Shown: piece by piece, positions 19,119-29,940 of the stretch
How positions within the stretch are numbered: the stretch's first letter is position 1
Layout of the letters: every line of letters begins with the position of its first letter
NCBI GenBank assembly: GCA_018806915.1
Contig: JAGKQI010000048.1
Coordinates: forward strand, 310,001-374,000
Direction of reading: 5' to 3'
From: Phytophthora colocasiae
Taxonomy: Eukaryota > Oomycota > Peronosporomycetes > Peronosporales > Peronosporaceae
Length of the DNA stretch: 64,000 bases
The notes under the pieces: generated by a model
Databases searched by the model: none
What the model was told of the DNA's origin: nothing
The model's input: the letters and a program-made list of their open reading frames with translations, nothing else
Position numbers and translations under genes: made by a program

Positions 19119-22100
19119 TTTCTGTAGTTGCACGGGCCATACGGCGCTCACGTGAGTTGCACAGGATGACCCACAGCATTCGAAGCCTCATAACCTTCAC
19201 GTCATCGGCGGAGACACGACAATTCTGCCACTGGAGGTTACCTGTGACGTAGCTATGTTTGAGCAATCACTAATACTCCACAACTTGCACCGTCTGGCTG
19301 CTGGGGCCTTTCAATCCACTGGAGAGGTGCAATGTCTAGTTTTGTTTTGGGGGAGGTCGCTTGACACCATTTCTCTACGAAACCACACACTCCTTCTTTT
19401 ACCACCTTTTTATCCGCGTCAAAAATACCATTCCACTCTGCTCTCAACATCCTCACGGTAATCTTCTTCAATGAGCGGCTGTACAGGTAAGCACTCACGT
19501 GCAGGACATCATTGCCTTCATCGTAGTTCAACCGAGCAATAGTAATCCCCCAATGGTTTCCTTTTAAGTTGACAGGATGAAGGATAAACTTCATCATAGT
19601 AATAGAGTAACGGGAGGTTGGCCATCCAATGGCCGTTGTCAAAGTTGACAATACGTAACACTGCTCGTTCACACCAGACAAAGTTTCCAAACAGAAATCA
19701 ATAGGACTGTCATTAAGCCAGCCTCTGCATAACCCTCCAACGATGTTGTCGAAAGAAACAAGACCCTTTCACGCTGTGGCAAATTCAGAACTCAAAGCGA
19801 CTCGAAGCAAACTTTGAAATGATCTCATTCGCCATGTTCCAGTGCCGGTTCCTGACAGCATCACTCAAAAGACCAGCAGTTCCTGTTTCCGACTCAAACA
19901 GGTTCACATCTGAGTCCACTTTCCTCCAGTCCCTTTCCAACCACTTTCTGTCCTCAACCCAAGCTTGTATCTTCCGCTTGACGTCGTAGAATGTAGTTAA
20001 CGCACCTACGTATTGCCTAGAGAACAAAGAATTAGGGCAACCTTAGTACAGCAACCTTAGTATAGCAACCATAACTGTAGAGCAACCTTACCCGCTGAAT
20101 TTCCACAACTTGGGATCGATTGTCACCACAAGGTCGGTGACAATGCCTTGCTGCTTAATATGATCAACAAGCGGATCTGGTTCACGCTGCTCCGCCTTAG
20201 TCGCCTTGATAGCGGCTTTCATAGATCGAGAGAGGTCGGATGGAATCACGAATGGATGCATGTAAGTGGCTGCCGCATTGCCTCCCAGCTGCACTGTAGA
20301 CGCCTTGATCTCAAGTACGCGTCTTCCAATTGGACCGGATACTTGTCCATTACGTCAGAAACTCGCTTCAAATTCGGAGTGTTCCGCATCCAAACCACGA
20401 AATCGTTCAGCTGTACAGTCAGATTGCTGGGGTACTTGTGAACTGCGAGCCGCTGGTAGAGTTTTGTCTGGCGTAGCTGTTTAGTTGTCGTTCTGGGTCG
20501 CCCTTTAGCCTTTGGTTTTGGTACGTTAATTATATCCACTTGACGCACTGGAGCAGGTGTTACCGAGGCTTTCGAGACTTCAGAGACGATTTCATCACTT
20601 GGCGCTGCTTTCTGCTCACTCGTTACCTCTCTTTCGATATCATCCGTTGGTTGCGTTGCAGGAAGGTTCTCGTCCTCGCTACTGGCGTCCGTTATGCCTT
20701 CAGTGGAATCCCGTGCCTCCATAAGAGTAGCAATCCCCATGGCTTCAGTAGGGTCTAAAAACGAGAACGTGTCTGCTTCAGCTTCCTTGTCTCCATCACT
20801 ATCACGATCTCCCCGCACACTTTCTCCAGTCTTTCTTCCATTCAATCCAAACTCCACTGTCTCCTTCCAAGCGCTGAGCTCTTGGTAGTAATTCGCACTA
20901 GATAGCTCCGATAGATGCTGCAGTAATGGCTCAAGCATAGACCTTGCGTAGGAATATTTTTCGGCGGAGCTAAGAACAACATGGTTAGCACGCTCGTTTC
21001 GTCGCAACTGAACAAACACCATTCTTCTCGCCCTTGGGGGGTGTACATGCCGGTGGTTTCCCCCTCGAACCCTCTTCATCTTCTGGCAACCTTATCTTCG
21101 CTTTCGGCAACCTTAACTTCGAACGGTTTACAATAGGTTGTAGCGCGTCCGCGGCAGAAGAAAGATCGTCCTTAAGATCCAACGCTTCGAAAGTACTCCA
21201 TCGCTTCGGAATTGACATACCAGGTAGCGTCTTGAAGCCATGTCCCTGGCTGGCGACATGCATCAGATGACAGCACGGCAGATGATTGCTTGTGTAAAAT
21301 AGGCAGGTACACGTCCAGCATGCATCGTCACATTCGTATTCGTAGTGCGATGAATACACTTTCCATTCTGGCAGCGAAGATCCCTGCTTGCACGTTGTAT
21401 CTTCCAGTTGATTCACGAATTTCTCCCACTCTTTTTCAATCTTATCCAACACGTGAGTTGATAGTCTTCTTGCTACCGCTCTCAGAAATTTAGGACTACC
21501 GCGGGCGCTCGCATAGTTGAGTGCAGCTGCCCAATTTCAGCAACAATTTGACGTGTAATTGTCATCTGGTGTTGGAGTAGCCCAGCGATAGTTTTGTCAA
21601 TCCGGGTCTTTCCCCAAGCAGCATTTTCAAGTACTTCCAGTTGCTTTCAATCCTGTTTGTAGTCGTGTTGCCGCGGTAAAATGCCGTCCACGAGCGTAAT
21701 TTGACCACATTGTCCGACAAGTATTCCAGTTTTTCTCAAAATATGCCAAAACGAATGCTTCTTTTGCTTGTTTGCAATATGACTTGAGCTCTTCGTAGCG
21801 TGCTTCATATGAAGCCTGTGTCTGGCTAACAATAATAGAAGTTAAAATGTGTCAAGAGGCAATGTTGAGACACACCACGTACCAATACAACATCTTTATC
21901 ATTATGTTGAGAAGGTCCTCGCTTTCGGCAACCTTGATACGGTACACGGGGCGCTTCATCACCTTCTTCCAGTAAGAGATGGCGTGGAACTGGCAAAGTA
22001 GAACGTGAGCTCCTGGAAAGCATTCCTCTAGAACCTTCCACTCGACGAAATCTTTGTCTATCACCACAGTTTTCACGCTCTCCCATCTTGGATTCTTCTC

Positions 22101-23903
22101 TTTAAAATAATCCAACACTCGTTTCATCGTGAGGGCAGTTTCGTTCAAACAAACGAAATCAAGTACAGGGAAACCGCGACCAGTACATGTAGTGACGACC
22201 AGACTGCCTGAAATGTACAATGTAGAAACCAATTTGTAAAAATTAAGGTTGCTATATCCTTCATTATGGTTGCTATAACAGACTTACCCAAATGATAACC
22301 GAGGTTGTTTGTCCCGTGGGTAAAGTCCATCGTCAAATTTTCTCCCCATTCTCAAACATCATCTTCTGCACTTTCGTTTGAATCACGATGCCGCACGTGG
22401 TGTCCATCTGGTCTTGTATAACGAGAACGTCACTACCATCAAGTTGACGTAGAGAGTGGAGCATGTTCTTCAGCATATCTTCGGCTGAATCTTGGCCCAT
22501 AATACTTCGGATGAGGTTTCTTGTTTGCTGGGGAGTCACTTTGCAGCCTATACAAGTAAAATAGCAAAGAATATACATATGTAGGTGAGCTTTTGCTACA
22601 TCAGCGCACAAAATACCAGTCGTACCAATACGTTCGTTCAGGAAATTGCTGATGTGAGACGAAGATACGCGTGCATCCACCAGCGTCTTCACGTCTTCCC
22701 GATCTTCCGTATCTAAAGGCATGGTGTCTGTAGTCAAGTAAGATGAGGCTTGTGCATCCGTGGTTGGATGGGAATGCGTATGATTCTGTAAGAATAACAA
22801 ACATGTTAGAAAATAATTAAATAATTGGCAAATAGTGTTCTGTACCTGGTTTCGTATCACAATTGCATACGATCCATCATCAGCAAGACATACAGCAGGT
22901 GTTAGCCGTGCCATACACTTGCAGTAGCGCTGTTTGCGATTGCGTTGTCCCTTCGATCTTGACTTCTGAGTTACCCCGTGAGTACATCGATAAATTCGAT
23001 GTGCGAACTCAAATTCAGTAGGCAGTTGATCTTCGTGGATCCTACGTTTCAAGCATTTCATCATTAGCAATATCCAGCGATAGAATATCAATAAATCAAA
23101 CGTACTTGTTGTAATTCTCCGTCTTCTCGAACTGCGCACACGAAACTTTAAGTTATACTTCCTTGTAAGTCTGGAATGCCTTCTCAAAATCTTCCCAAGA
23201 CGAGAGCGTTTCTGCGGGAGCAAACGGTGGCACAGTATTGATGATTTCGTCATCGCCATCGTGCATTGATGCCAGATCTTCTAGGTGCTTGCTGAATCGG
23301 TGTCTTGGTACGTATTCCGAGCTGTCGTTGTCTGCTGAGAATATGGTGTCACCATTCGAACCAAGTTGACTTGCTTCTTGCAGCATCTTTCTTTTGAATG
23401 AAGGCAGCTGGATAACATTTCCTGGTATATTGTAAATTCATAAAGAAACCTTTAGTGTCATGCAGCAACCTTAACAAAAAAAGCAACCATATTTTTTCAA
23501 AAAGCAACCTTACTCGAGGTTGGTTTTGTTGTATGTCCCCCTTCGCTTAGCGTTCTTAGGGGTGATGCACGATCTAAATAGAACACAACTTCCATGAGCT
23601 TCAAAGATTTCAGGCTTCCAAATAAAGGAAACTCTTACCTTCTTCAGAATTCACTTCTTCGATAGAGACCTCAGAGCTGGACCCACCATCATTATCTTCC
23701 TCTTCGTAGGCTTCATCACGGCTATAGTCGCTGCTTTCAGTGTCGCCCCCCAGACCAATTGTAGCCAAAACGTCTTTGAGATGCGGCGACGTACGTTTGC
23801 GGCCTGAAATAAATACGGTCTTTGTCAGTATGCTTTACGCTAGACCATATAGACGAACTTTAGTTCTCGTACCAGACTTCCGTGTGCCCGGTGTCCTAGC
23901 CAT
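19075..23903 (-). CDS. MULE transposase joined to a Ulp1-like protease (multi-exon)
   Basis: The start is ATG 23903. Early exons are 23903-23873, 23803-23639, 23573-23514 and from 23421, with good GT-AG borders, coding an acidic N-terminus. Next come a zinc-binding DNA-binding region (RCTHGVTQ...YCKCMARL), helices, and the MULE DDE domain with TMDFTHGTNNLGYHLG (first Asp) and TVVIDKDFVEWKVLEECFPG, a CQFH motif and GNTTTNRIESNWKYLK. A SWIM finger follows (CTCLFYTSNHLPCCH), then an AT-hook (KGRPR) and a Ulp1/C48 protease with His (GNHWG), Gln and catalytic Cys (QPDGASCGVL). The element would use the transposase to move. Frameshifts are apparent near 23158, 21640-21660, 19780 and 19260, so this copy may be defective. 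Confidence 0.75.
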
Positions 23904-24159
23904 GCCGCTCCTTGCCTCGTTTAGGTCGCCAACCTCGCTCGTGCTCGACGCGTGTACTCGCTCCCGCGCAATTTCTGGAATGAGAGGCTCACATTGATCG
24001 TACTTAATAAATAATCGCACTTAGGCGGGTTGATATAGTACAGTATCGTACTTAAACACACCGATAGTACAGCTGGATTTGATTTTATCTTACCATGGGA
24101 ATTTTTGAAAATGACAATAGCAACCTTAATCCCAGCTATAGCAACCTTACATGTCTCAT

Positions 24160-24176
24160 ATAAGGTTGCGGTAACG
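24160..24176 (-). repeat. MULE right terminal inverted repeat
   Basis: The exact complement of 18457-18473. The target duplication CCAAGTGCG follows at 24183-24191. Confidence 0.85.
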
Positions 24177-24182
24177 AGTCCG

Positions 24183-24191
24183 CCAAGTGCG
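24183..24191. repeat. Target-site duplication, right copy (CCAAGTGCG)
   Basis: Identical to 18442-18450. Confidence 0.9.
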
Positions 24192-24598
24192 TAGCTTTGT
24201 GGTACATAGACCAGTGGACCACTAAGGGGACCTGCCCTGAAGGCTTCAGTGAAGGCCGTAAAACACATACTAGGGGGGGGGGGTCAAAGTCGTCCAAAAC
24301 TATGTCCATTTGTATGCAAAACGTGTATCCATTTCATTTGCATAAGCGTGCCCATTTTGAAATGGACCCGGTCATGAGCGGGTCCATTTTAAAACGAAGC
24401 GTGGGCAAACACACACACAGCGGAGTGACCTTCACTCTTGTTTCCGCACTCGAGTGCGCGCGCACGCCCACCAAGCCAAACACGTCTGCGTCTCCGTTCA
24501 TCCCTGTCCGCACAAGCGTCGGTGATCAGGTACACTACACTCTTGTCGCGAGGCAATGTCGCTCTTGACTTGCTGCTGGCATTGTGTGCGCTGTAGGA

Positions 24599-25132
24599 AT
24601 GGGGAAGACCGCACGTGCCTCGAAGGTCCACCTCAGCAGCGATGATTACCGCATTATTGTGGGCTGGATGGAAGACAAAGAGCATTTTGACTGGATTCAT
24701 GGGACCTCGGAGAAGACAACCGTGAGCGGAAAGCCTAAAGTGACCAAGACCACCGCCTTCAATGCTCTTGCCGAGCATCTTTTCAAGAACTCCACGAACC
24801 CCAAAAAGCCTGCGCTCAATGCGGCCACAATGCGTTCCCGCTGGACAAGGTACAAGACCAAGTACACCGATACTCTCAAGGCCAAGACATCAGAGACAGG
24901 AATGGGATTCACACCGCAAGAGCTCATCAAAGGCATGACGATTGAAGACACGATAAACGAGATGTGCCCGCATTTTGACCGCATGGATAGCTTGTTCAGA
25001 GAGAAGCCAAACGTGCAGCCAGCGGGGACACTTGAGATGGGAGCTGTTGTGATGTCCAACAGCGACTCGAGAGCAGAAAGATTGACGAAACGGAGATTAC
25101 CAACACCACGCAGCCTGCCCACCAAAGTGTAA
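24599..25132 (+). CDS. Transposon-associated Myb/SANT-like protein
   Basis: An intact frame of about 177 residues from ATG 24599 (MGKTARASKVHLSSDDYRII). The N-terminal 90 residues (VGWMEDKEHFDWIHG, KTTAFNALAEHLFKN, AATMRSRWTRYKTKY) have the spacing of a trihelix/Myb-SANT-like DNA-binding domain common in oomycete and plant transposon partner proteins. The C-terminus is polar and ends RRLPTPRSLPTKV. An ATG 15 bases upstream is in frame, but homology starts at the chosen one. Its tail-to-tail position with the transposase remnant fits the partner role in Harbinger elements. Confidence 0.75.
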   Translation: MGKTARASKVHLSSDDYRIIVGWMEDKEHFDWIHGTSEKTTVSGKPKVTKTTAFNALAEHLFKNSTNPKKPALNAATMRSRWTRYKTKYTDTLKAKTSETGMGFTPQELIKGMTIEDTINEMCPHFDRMDSLFREKPNVQPAGTLEMGAVVMSNSDSRAERLTKRRLPTPRSLPTKV

Positions 25133-25137
25133 CGTTT

Positions 25138-25657
25138 TTATTTGTTCTGGAGATCCTTTAAAGCCACCAGGACTCGTGAAGTGTAGAGAGGAACTGTTCC
25201 CTTACCGTACCCCCACAAAATCAACGTTCTTCCTAAAGACACGCCATTGCCATAATTCCCGCAGCGATCCAATGCCACAGCGAGTTGAAGCCAGATTTCC
25301 TTTTGCTTATTGTGGCTCTCATTGTGAAAATTGGGTGTTGCTCGATCTCGCCCAACACAAACACGAATGTAGGCTTGACATTCGTGTGAACTGCCGGAAG
25401 TTATCATCCGGAAGCAGAAACAAGTCCTCCATCGAAAATTTCCGCCGCTTGGGGGCCATTGCACGGTCGGAGATGTATCGGTGACTTGAAACCAGCGTGT
25501 AAAGATCCATTAGATCATCCATGTCGGTATCAAACGCGTTCTCTGCATCAAATTCGTCCAGCGAGGAGCTGTTGTCTTCATCTTCATCCAGAGCGCAGGC
25601 GGATATGGCCCCTAGAAGCTCCGAGGGGAGCTGCTGGCGCTCAGAAGTCTTCGGCAT
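25138..25657 (-). pseudogene. Harbinger transposase, N-terminal remnant
   Basis: From ATG 25657 the frame gives an acidic N-terminus (DEDEDNSSSLDEFDAE), then FSMEDLFLLPDDNFRQFTRM. After a frameshift near 25330 it continues HNESHNKQKEIWLQLAVALD and RCGNYGNGVSLGRTLILWG, then GTVPLYTSRVLVALKDL, the helix-turn-helix-like block that precedes the DDE domain in this family. Coding similarity then ends at the partner gene, so all catalytic residues are absent. Confidence 0.75.
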
Positions 25658-25805
25658 GTCGCGGAAAGAGAATACACACCTCTTGATACTTTGACCCGCC
25701 CCTTTTGATTTCTGTTCATTTATTGGTCGAAATAATGTCTATTTGTCTGTGAAAAAGCTGTCGGCCATTTCTGTCTGTTTGCCAACTTTGACCCCCCCCC
25801 CCCTA

Positions 25806-27791
25806 ATACCTGTGCGCTTTGTTGTGTGCCGTATCGTTATGTGTAGAAATTCGGAACACTCCATTTAGCCAATCAGATCTAGGCATCTTTGCATAAATAC
25901 TGAGTCTCTTCTGTAAACAACCCCGTTTTAGTATGCATGGCTACATCCTGTGTAAACCAATCAAACAGCTTTACCAGGCTCGGAATGATGGTAATCCGTT
26001 GCGAGGTTTTTCCGTCTTCTGTCTCGAGGTTTTTCATTTCTCTAAACTAAACGGCGCTGGCACTTCGCAACAGCGACGACATCACGCAAGAAGAGGCAGG
26101 CAAATAGGAGGCAACAGGGACACAGCGCTAGGACGACGCAGGACGAAAGCTAAACATCATCAGGTGCAGGCTCGGCAGCGGAGCGGAGTGTCTTGAGTGG
26201 CGTCGAATTTCGGCTGAAAAAAGCACTTTCTTGGCCGATTTAGCCGCTTTTTATCAAGTCCGGGGGAGTTCGTCCCGCTGGACCAATTGAGGGGCCAAAC
26301 GATGCTACAGGAGCCAGGAGAAGGCGTCAGGGAACCTTTACAATACAGTGCAGAGACAGGACGATGTTGTGGCGAGTGTTTGCAGTTGAAGGGCGAGTTT
26401 TGCGGAATTTGTCGAAGCGACCAGGAGAAGGCTATTGCACAGGAGAAAAACGTCGACAGCTTCGATTTCGGCAGTCTTGGGCCGCCACCACCCTGTCCGA
26501 TGCTGCGTCGACAGAAAGCGACGGACTTTACAGCCGCTCGAGAGCAGAAACGCTCAAATTTCTTCGCTCAGTCGCCGAGTCTGGCCAGAGGGAACAGGAG
26601 GCTCCCTACACCGACGGAGCATTGTCCGTTGATGATGTGAGCTGAGTAGGTGGAGTATAGTATTATGCCTCAGGCTGAGACGAAGAGCTGGAGGCTCTGA
26701 TGAGAAGTGAGAGAGTGAGAAGGACGAGCGAATGTTAAGTTAGCGACTGGCGGCTCCATGGCATGAAATGAAAAAAAGCTCGCCAAGCAACCAATACCCC
26801 CCGAAATGTGGCGCTCTTCGCTCGAGATCTTGCCAGTAGAGGCTGACAAGAGCGAGCGGGCGGTGACACAAGCTCGGATTTAACTCGTATAAATTATTTG
26901 CTTGAAGGAACGAACTCTCGTGGTCCTCTCGATGGTCAAGCCTGATGACCGATTTACGATGACAGGCTTACAAACATTCATGTGGTTTAGCATCAACGCC
27001 GCGTGAACAGTGGTGCCAATGGGCTGCGTTCATTTGGTGCAACCTTTTGGTTTTACAAGTTACCCAGGGCTCTACCGACTTCCACCGAAATGCTGCATCA
27101 AAGCTACATGTATTATTCTCGTGTAACGTGGATTTATCTTTTCGGGAGCTTCTGTACAAGGCCGTTGTAGTACGCCTTGGGTTCCAAGCAGACCACATGT
27201 GTAGCTTCAGCTGGAGAATTCCCTACCGCAACCAGTTCTTCACTTTCAGTAGCTACTTTTCTCTTCTTTGGCGTCGAGTCTGGCGTTCTCCTGGTTGTTT
27301 GTATCATGTTCTACATGTAGTAGATATTGCAGTACAGTCAAATGTCTATTTGTTCAACAAGACTTTGCAGTCTGAAAAAGGACTTGCGGCCAATTCCATT
27401 GAGACTGAGAACTCCCATCGATGGTAATGGGGATCTAATCGGAGGAAATTGGCTAGAAACCATTTTGACGGACGAGAGGCAACGGAAGTGCAGCTGATGC
27501 TCCATATCCGCAATGGAAGGTTAAGTGCGAAGGTGGACCTAGAAAACTAGAGATGTAGGGTTCGAGATGGTAGGAAAACTCCAGCAGCTCAGAATGGAGC
27601 ACACTACGCCCAGCGAGTGTTTCCCTTAGGAAGAATTTGGAAACTGATTGAAAAAAACAAGTTATGAACTATTTATTATTTAGGAAGCTGTGTTCGGACA
27701 GAGCTACTCTAGGTAGGTCTTGTGCGATACTATCCAGGATCCAGAACTGGTAGTAATAAGTAGGGAACAGATAGATTGGATCACTCAGTCT
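25806..27791. other. Unresolved accessory DNA between two mobile elements
   Basis: About 2 kb with no recognised protein. A TATA-like box (near 25890) precedes open frames at 25933-26196 and 26287-26645 with biased composition (Arg/Gln-rich, or with a CxxC...CGIC pattern on one frame). A purine-rich run followed by TGTTAAGTTAGCG (near 26731) looks like a possible polypurine tract/LTR start, but I find no partner copy. The stretch 27000-27790 has many stops in all frames and looks like degraded repeat DNA. Confidence 0.35.
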
Positions 27792-27860
27792 TCAAACCAC
27801 TGGTTCAGACTCCCCGAAGAGGAACGTAAAGAGTAGCTGCGGGAGCTGCTTCTGGCACGG
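27792..27860 (-). pseudogene. 3' end of PX-like gene, displaced by the retrotransposon
   Basis: On the minus strand, from the target duplication CCGTG (27860-27856) the frame continues QKQLPQLLFTFLFGESEPVV to a stop at 27792-27794. The intact paralogue at 35445-36062 ends CPCQEKLPRQLYKFLFGA, so this is the original C-terminal tail of the gene at 33658-34157, now 5.8 kb away. Confidence 0.8.
27856..27860. repeat. Target-site duplication of the LTR element, left (CACGG)
   Basis: CACGG directly before the 5' LTR. The same five bases follow the 3' LTR at 33658-33662. Confidence 0.9.
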
Positions 27861-28244
27861 TGTAGTAGAACCTAGGCTCTAAAGCTTAGTTCTAACGTGC
27901 AACAGACTGCGCACTCCCCAAGCAGACATCACAGACTGTGTCCTACAGCATCAGCTGAGGCAACTTCATGTTCTACATGTTATAACAGGTCAGGCTGTTA
28001 GTGGCTGACTTTGTTTGCACTTGGAGCTTGTATGTCTAGCTACATGTATCCTTAGGAATGATTGCTTGGCGAGCAGCAACTTCAAGGAGTTCTGCCTTCA
28101 AGTACTCGTTCTCTCTGAGTGGAGGCTCGTTGCCGAAGCTCACTCTTCAATTTCTTATCAATACACTAGGCTACAGTTCCTGCGGGCTAGCCCCCGCATT
28201 GCCTTGTGTTAACGACTTTGAATTTCGACCCCGGGAATACTACA
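27861..28244 (+). repeat. 5' LTR, 384 bp
   Basis: Starts TGTAGTAG and ends ACTACA (inverted ends TGTAGT/ACTACA). By eye I find no difference from the 3' LTR at 33274-33657. Confidence 0.97.
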
Positions 28245-28327
28245 AAGAATTCTTTAGTAGGTTTTCCATTGAAGTGCAACGACCTGTTGTACAGCTAGTG
28301 GACAACTGAAGTTGAAGACAACTCAAG

Positions 28328-29910
28328 ATGGCGGACGCTGGAGCGACTGGTTCTGTACCACTGTTTACCCCGGTTTTACCACCAAAGATAGTGTCGACCT
28401 CTCATGGAGCACTGGTGAACTGGAGGAAGGAAAGACACGACTATGAGGCGAAGCTGCACGCGCGCTGCCGTGTGACTGGTGAAGCTTTTGAAGCTGTGGT
28501 AGAGTCTGTCGCAGGAGCATTCAACCCCACCTGCTGGATGCTTTCTGCGAGCTCCAGCTTGAGTCTCGCCAGCTAACGCCACCGACGACATGCTGATAAC
28601 TGAGATCGAGAAGATCATCTCGAGCGTGAAAAACGGCTCCTTGCCTGACATCAAGGACCTTTATGAGCGTGAACTAAAGCCCAACATGGCCGAGAGCGAC
28701 GTGAGAGCCCGCTATATCGACTACTTCATGCTGTTTAATACCATTACGTTGGAGAATGGCTTGACAGAATGTTTTTCTGAGGTAGATGGCGTGAAAGAGA
28801 AGTGCAAGCGGTTGATAGCATCGCTACGGCCAGAGGCGTTAAAGAAGGAAGTGAAGCAGAGAGTCCGTTTTACTGACAAGGCTGCCGCGTCCAACGCGAA
28901 ACTTCTTTTCGATCTGATAGTCGAGCGTGCAACGGAGCATGAGCGCTATTATCAGCGCCAAAGAAACAGCGACAGGAGGCGTCCGGGCGTGAGGCTATTT
29001 CGTCTAAGAAGCAAAAGGATAAGAAGCAATCGAAGCAGTCGAACGGAACGGCGCTTCAAGAGTCGACTAGTAGAGACACTGCGAGAGTAAAGGTCGATCA
29101 GAAGACCAAGCCCAAGGCTAAAACAGAGGCTTCACGTCAACCTCCAGGTCCATGTCCGAAATGCAAGGCCATGCATTGGCTGCGTGAGTGTACGGAGGCA
29201 AGTGAGGACGAAAAAAAGGAGCTCGTACAGAAATTGCGTGATGCGCGCAAGGCCAAGAAGGCGCGTACCAAACGCCTCGGTGAGCTTTTACCTAACACAG
29301 AGCGACATGTGGTATTGAATGGAGTCCTGGAGCTGCCGTACTGTCCTGATAGCGGCTCGGATTTCACTGTGATTGGACTTTCGCACTGGAAACGCCTTCT
29401 AGTTGCCGATCCGAGTGTAACGAAGGAAAACTTGATACTCCTGTTCGCACCCAGGCATTTGGAGCGACGTGGGTGACAGCTGAATGGAAGACTTGTCTTC
29501 AAGTACTAATTCAAACTGCGGCTGGCCCTGTCGAGCCTATGGGATTAGTGGACGTACTTATTGTCGACGTGGACGATGAAGAGTTCATTGTGGGGAATGA
29601 TTTGTTGGTGATGTTGGGTATTGACGTCGATAGACAGCTTGAGCAACTGGTCAGCCACAACATCGATGATTTGACCGGTGACCCAGTGGAGCTTGAAGCT
29701 GACGAAATGCCCGTGAATCCTGATAAAACTCCATCTGATGACGATGATATTTTCGCTGCTGTTGAAAGATTGATTGATCGTGCGGTGGAGAATGGATTTC
29801 CTGTGGAACGTGTGGAGCAGTTGCGGACTATTGCTCATGCATATGACGTGTGGCGCCTGAGCTCCGAGCGGATCCTCCTGCCAGTGTCCCACCAATGGAG
29901 ATTCGATTGA
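28328..29910 (+). pseudogene. gag and protease region of the gypsy element (frameshifted)
   Basis: From ATG 28328 gag begins MADAGATGSVPLFTPVLPPK and shifts frame near 28545-28590 into MLITEIEKIISSVKNGSLPD and MAESDVRARYIDYFMLF. After another shift near 28980 a Lys-rich linker leads to the zinc knuckle CPKCKAMHWLREC (29155). The protease follows with the active-site pattern PDSGSDFTVIGL (29346), then after a shift near 29470 the second half with EEFIVGNDLLVMLGIDVD. Gag packages the RNA and the protease processes the polyprotein. At least three single-frame shifts make this copy defective. Confidence 0.85.
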
Positions 29911-29940
29911 AAACGGGGCTCGCCCACGAAGTGACTGGTC

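Larger units (their letters stand above)
18464..24170. repeat. Dispersed GCAACCTTA motif array of the MULE
   Basis: The 9-mer GCAACCTTA (or its complement TAAGGTTGC), or one-base variants, occurs at about 18464, 18498, 20037, 20051, 20064 (variant), 20082, 21086, 21107, 21928 (variant), 22242, 22268 (variant), 23465, 23483 (variant), 23504, 24119, 24141 and 24161. Copies sit in the terminal repeats, in introns and in coding sequence, and I did not notice the word outside the element. Iterated words of this kind are known to act as transposase-binding sites in other transposons; that role here is inference. Confidence 0.8.
18451..24182. mobile_element. Complete Mutator-like element with Ulp1-type protease
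   Basis: 5732 bp between perfect 9-bp duplications (18442-18450 and 24183-24191). The ends share the inverted repeat CGTTACCGCAACCTTAT (18457-18473 and 24160-24176). On the minus strand it encodes a multi-exon MULE transposase whose reading continues into an AT-hook region and a Ulp1-like cysteine protease, and it is studded with the word GCAACCTTA in both orientations. The exact duplication suggests a fairly recent insertion, although several frame disruptions exist in the coding part. Confidence 0.9.
24273..25802. mobile_element. Small Harbinger derivative with G11/C11 ends
   Basis: The left end reads eleven G then TCAAAGT (24273-24290). The right end is its complement: ACTTTGA then eleven C (25785-25802). 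CTA flanks both sides (24270-24272 and 25803-25805), a 3-bp duplication as expected for Harbinger elements. It contains a plus-strand DNA-binding-like gene and, tail to tail with a 5-bp gap, a truncated transposase on the minus strand. The missing catalytic half makes the copy non-autonomous. Confidence 0.75.

Noticed and set aside
26731..26950. Possible solo LTR starting TGTTAAGTTAGCG after a purine tract
   Set aside because: No second copy, no matching CA end and no duplication could be found in the window.
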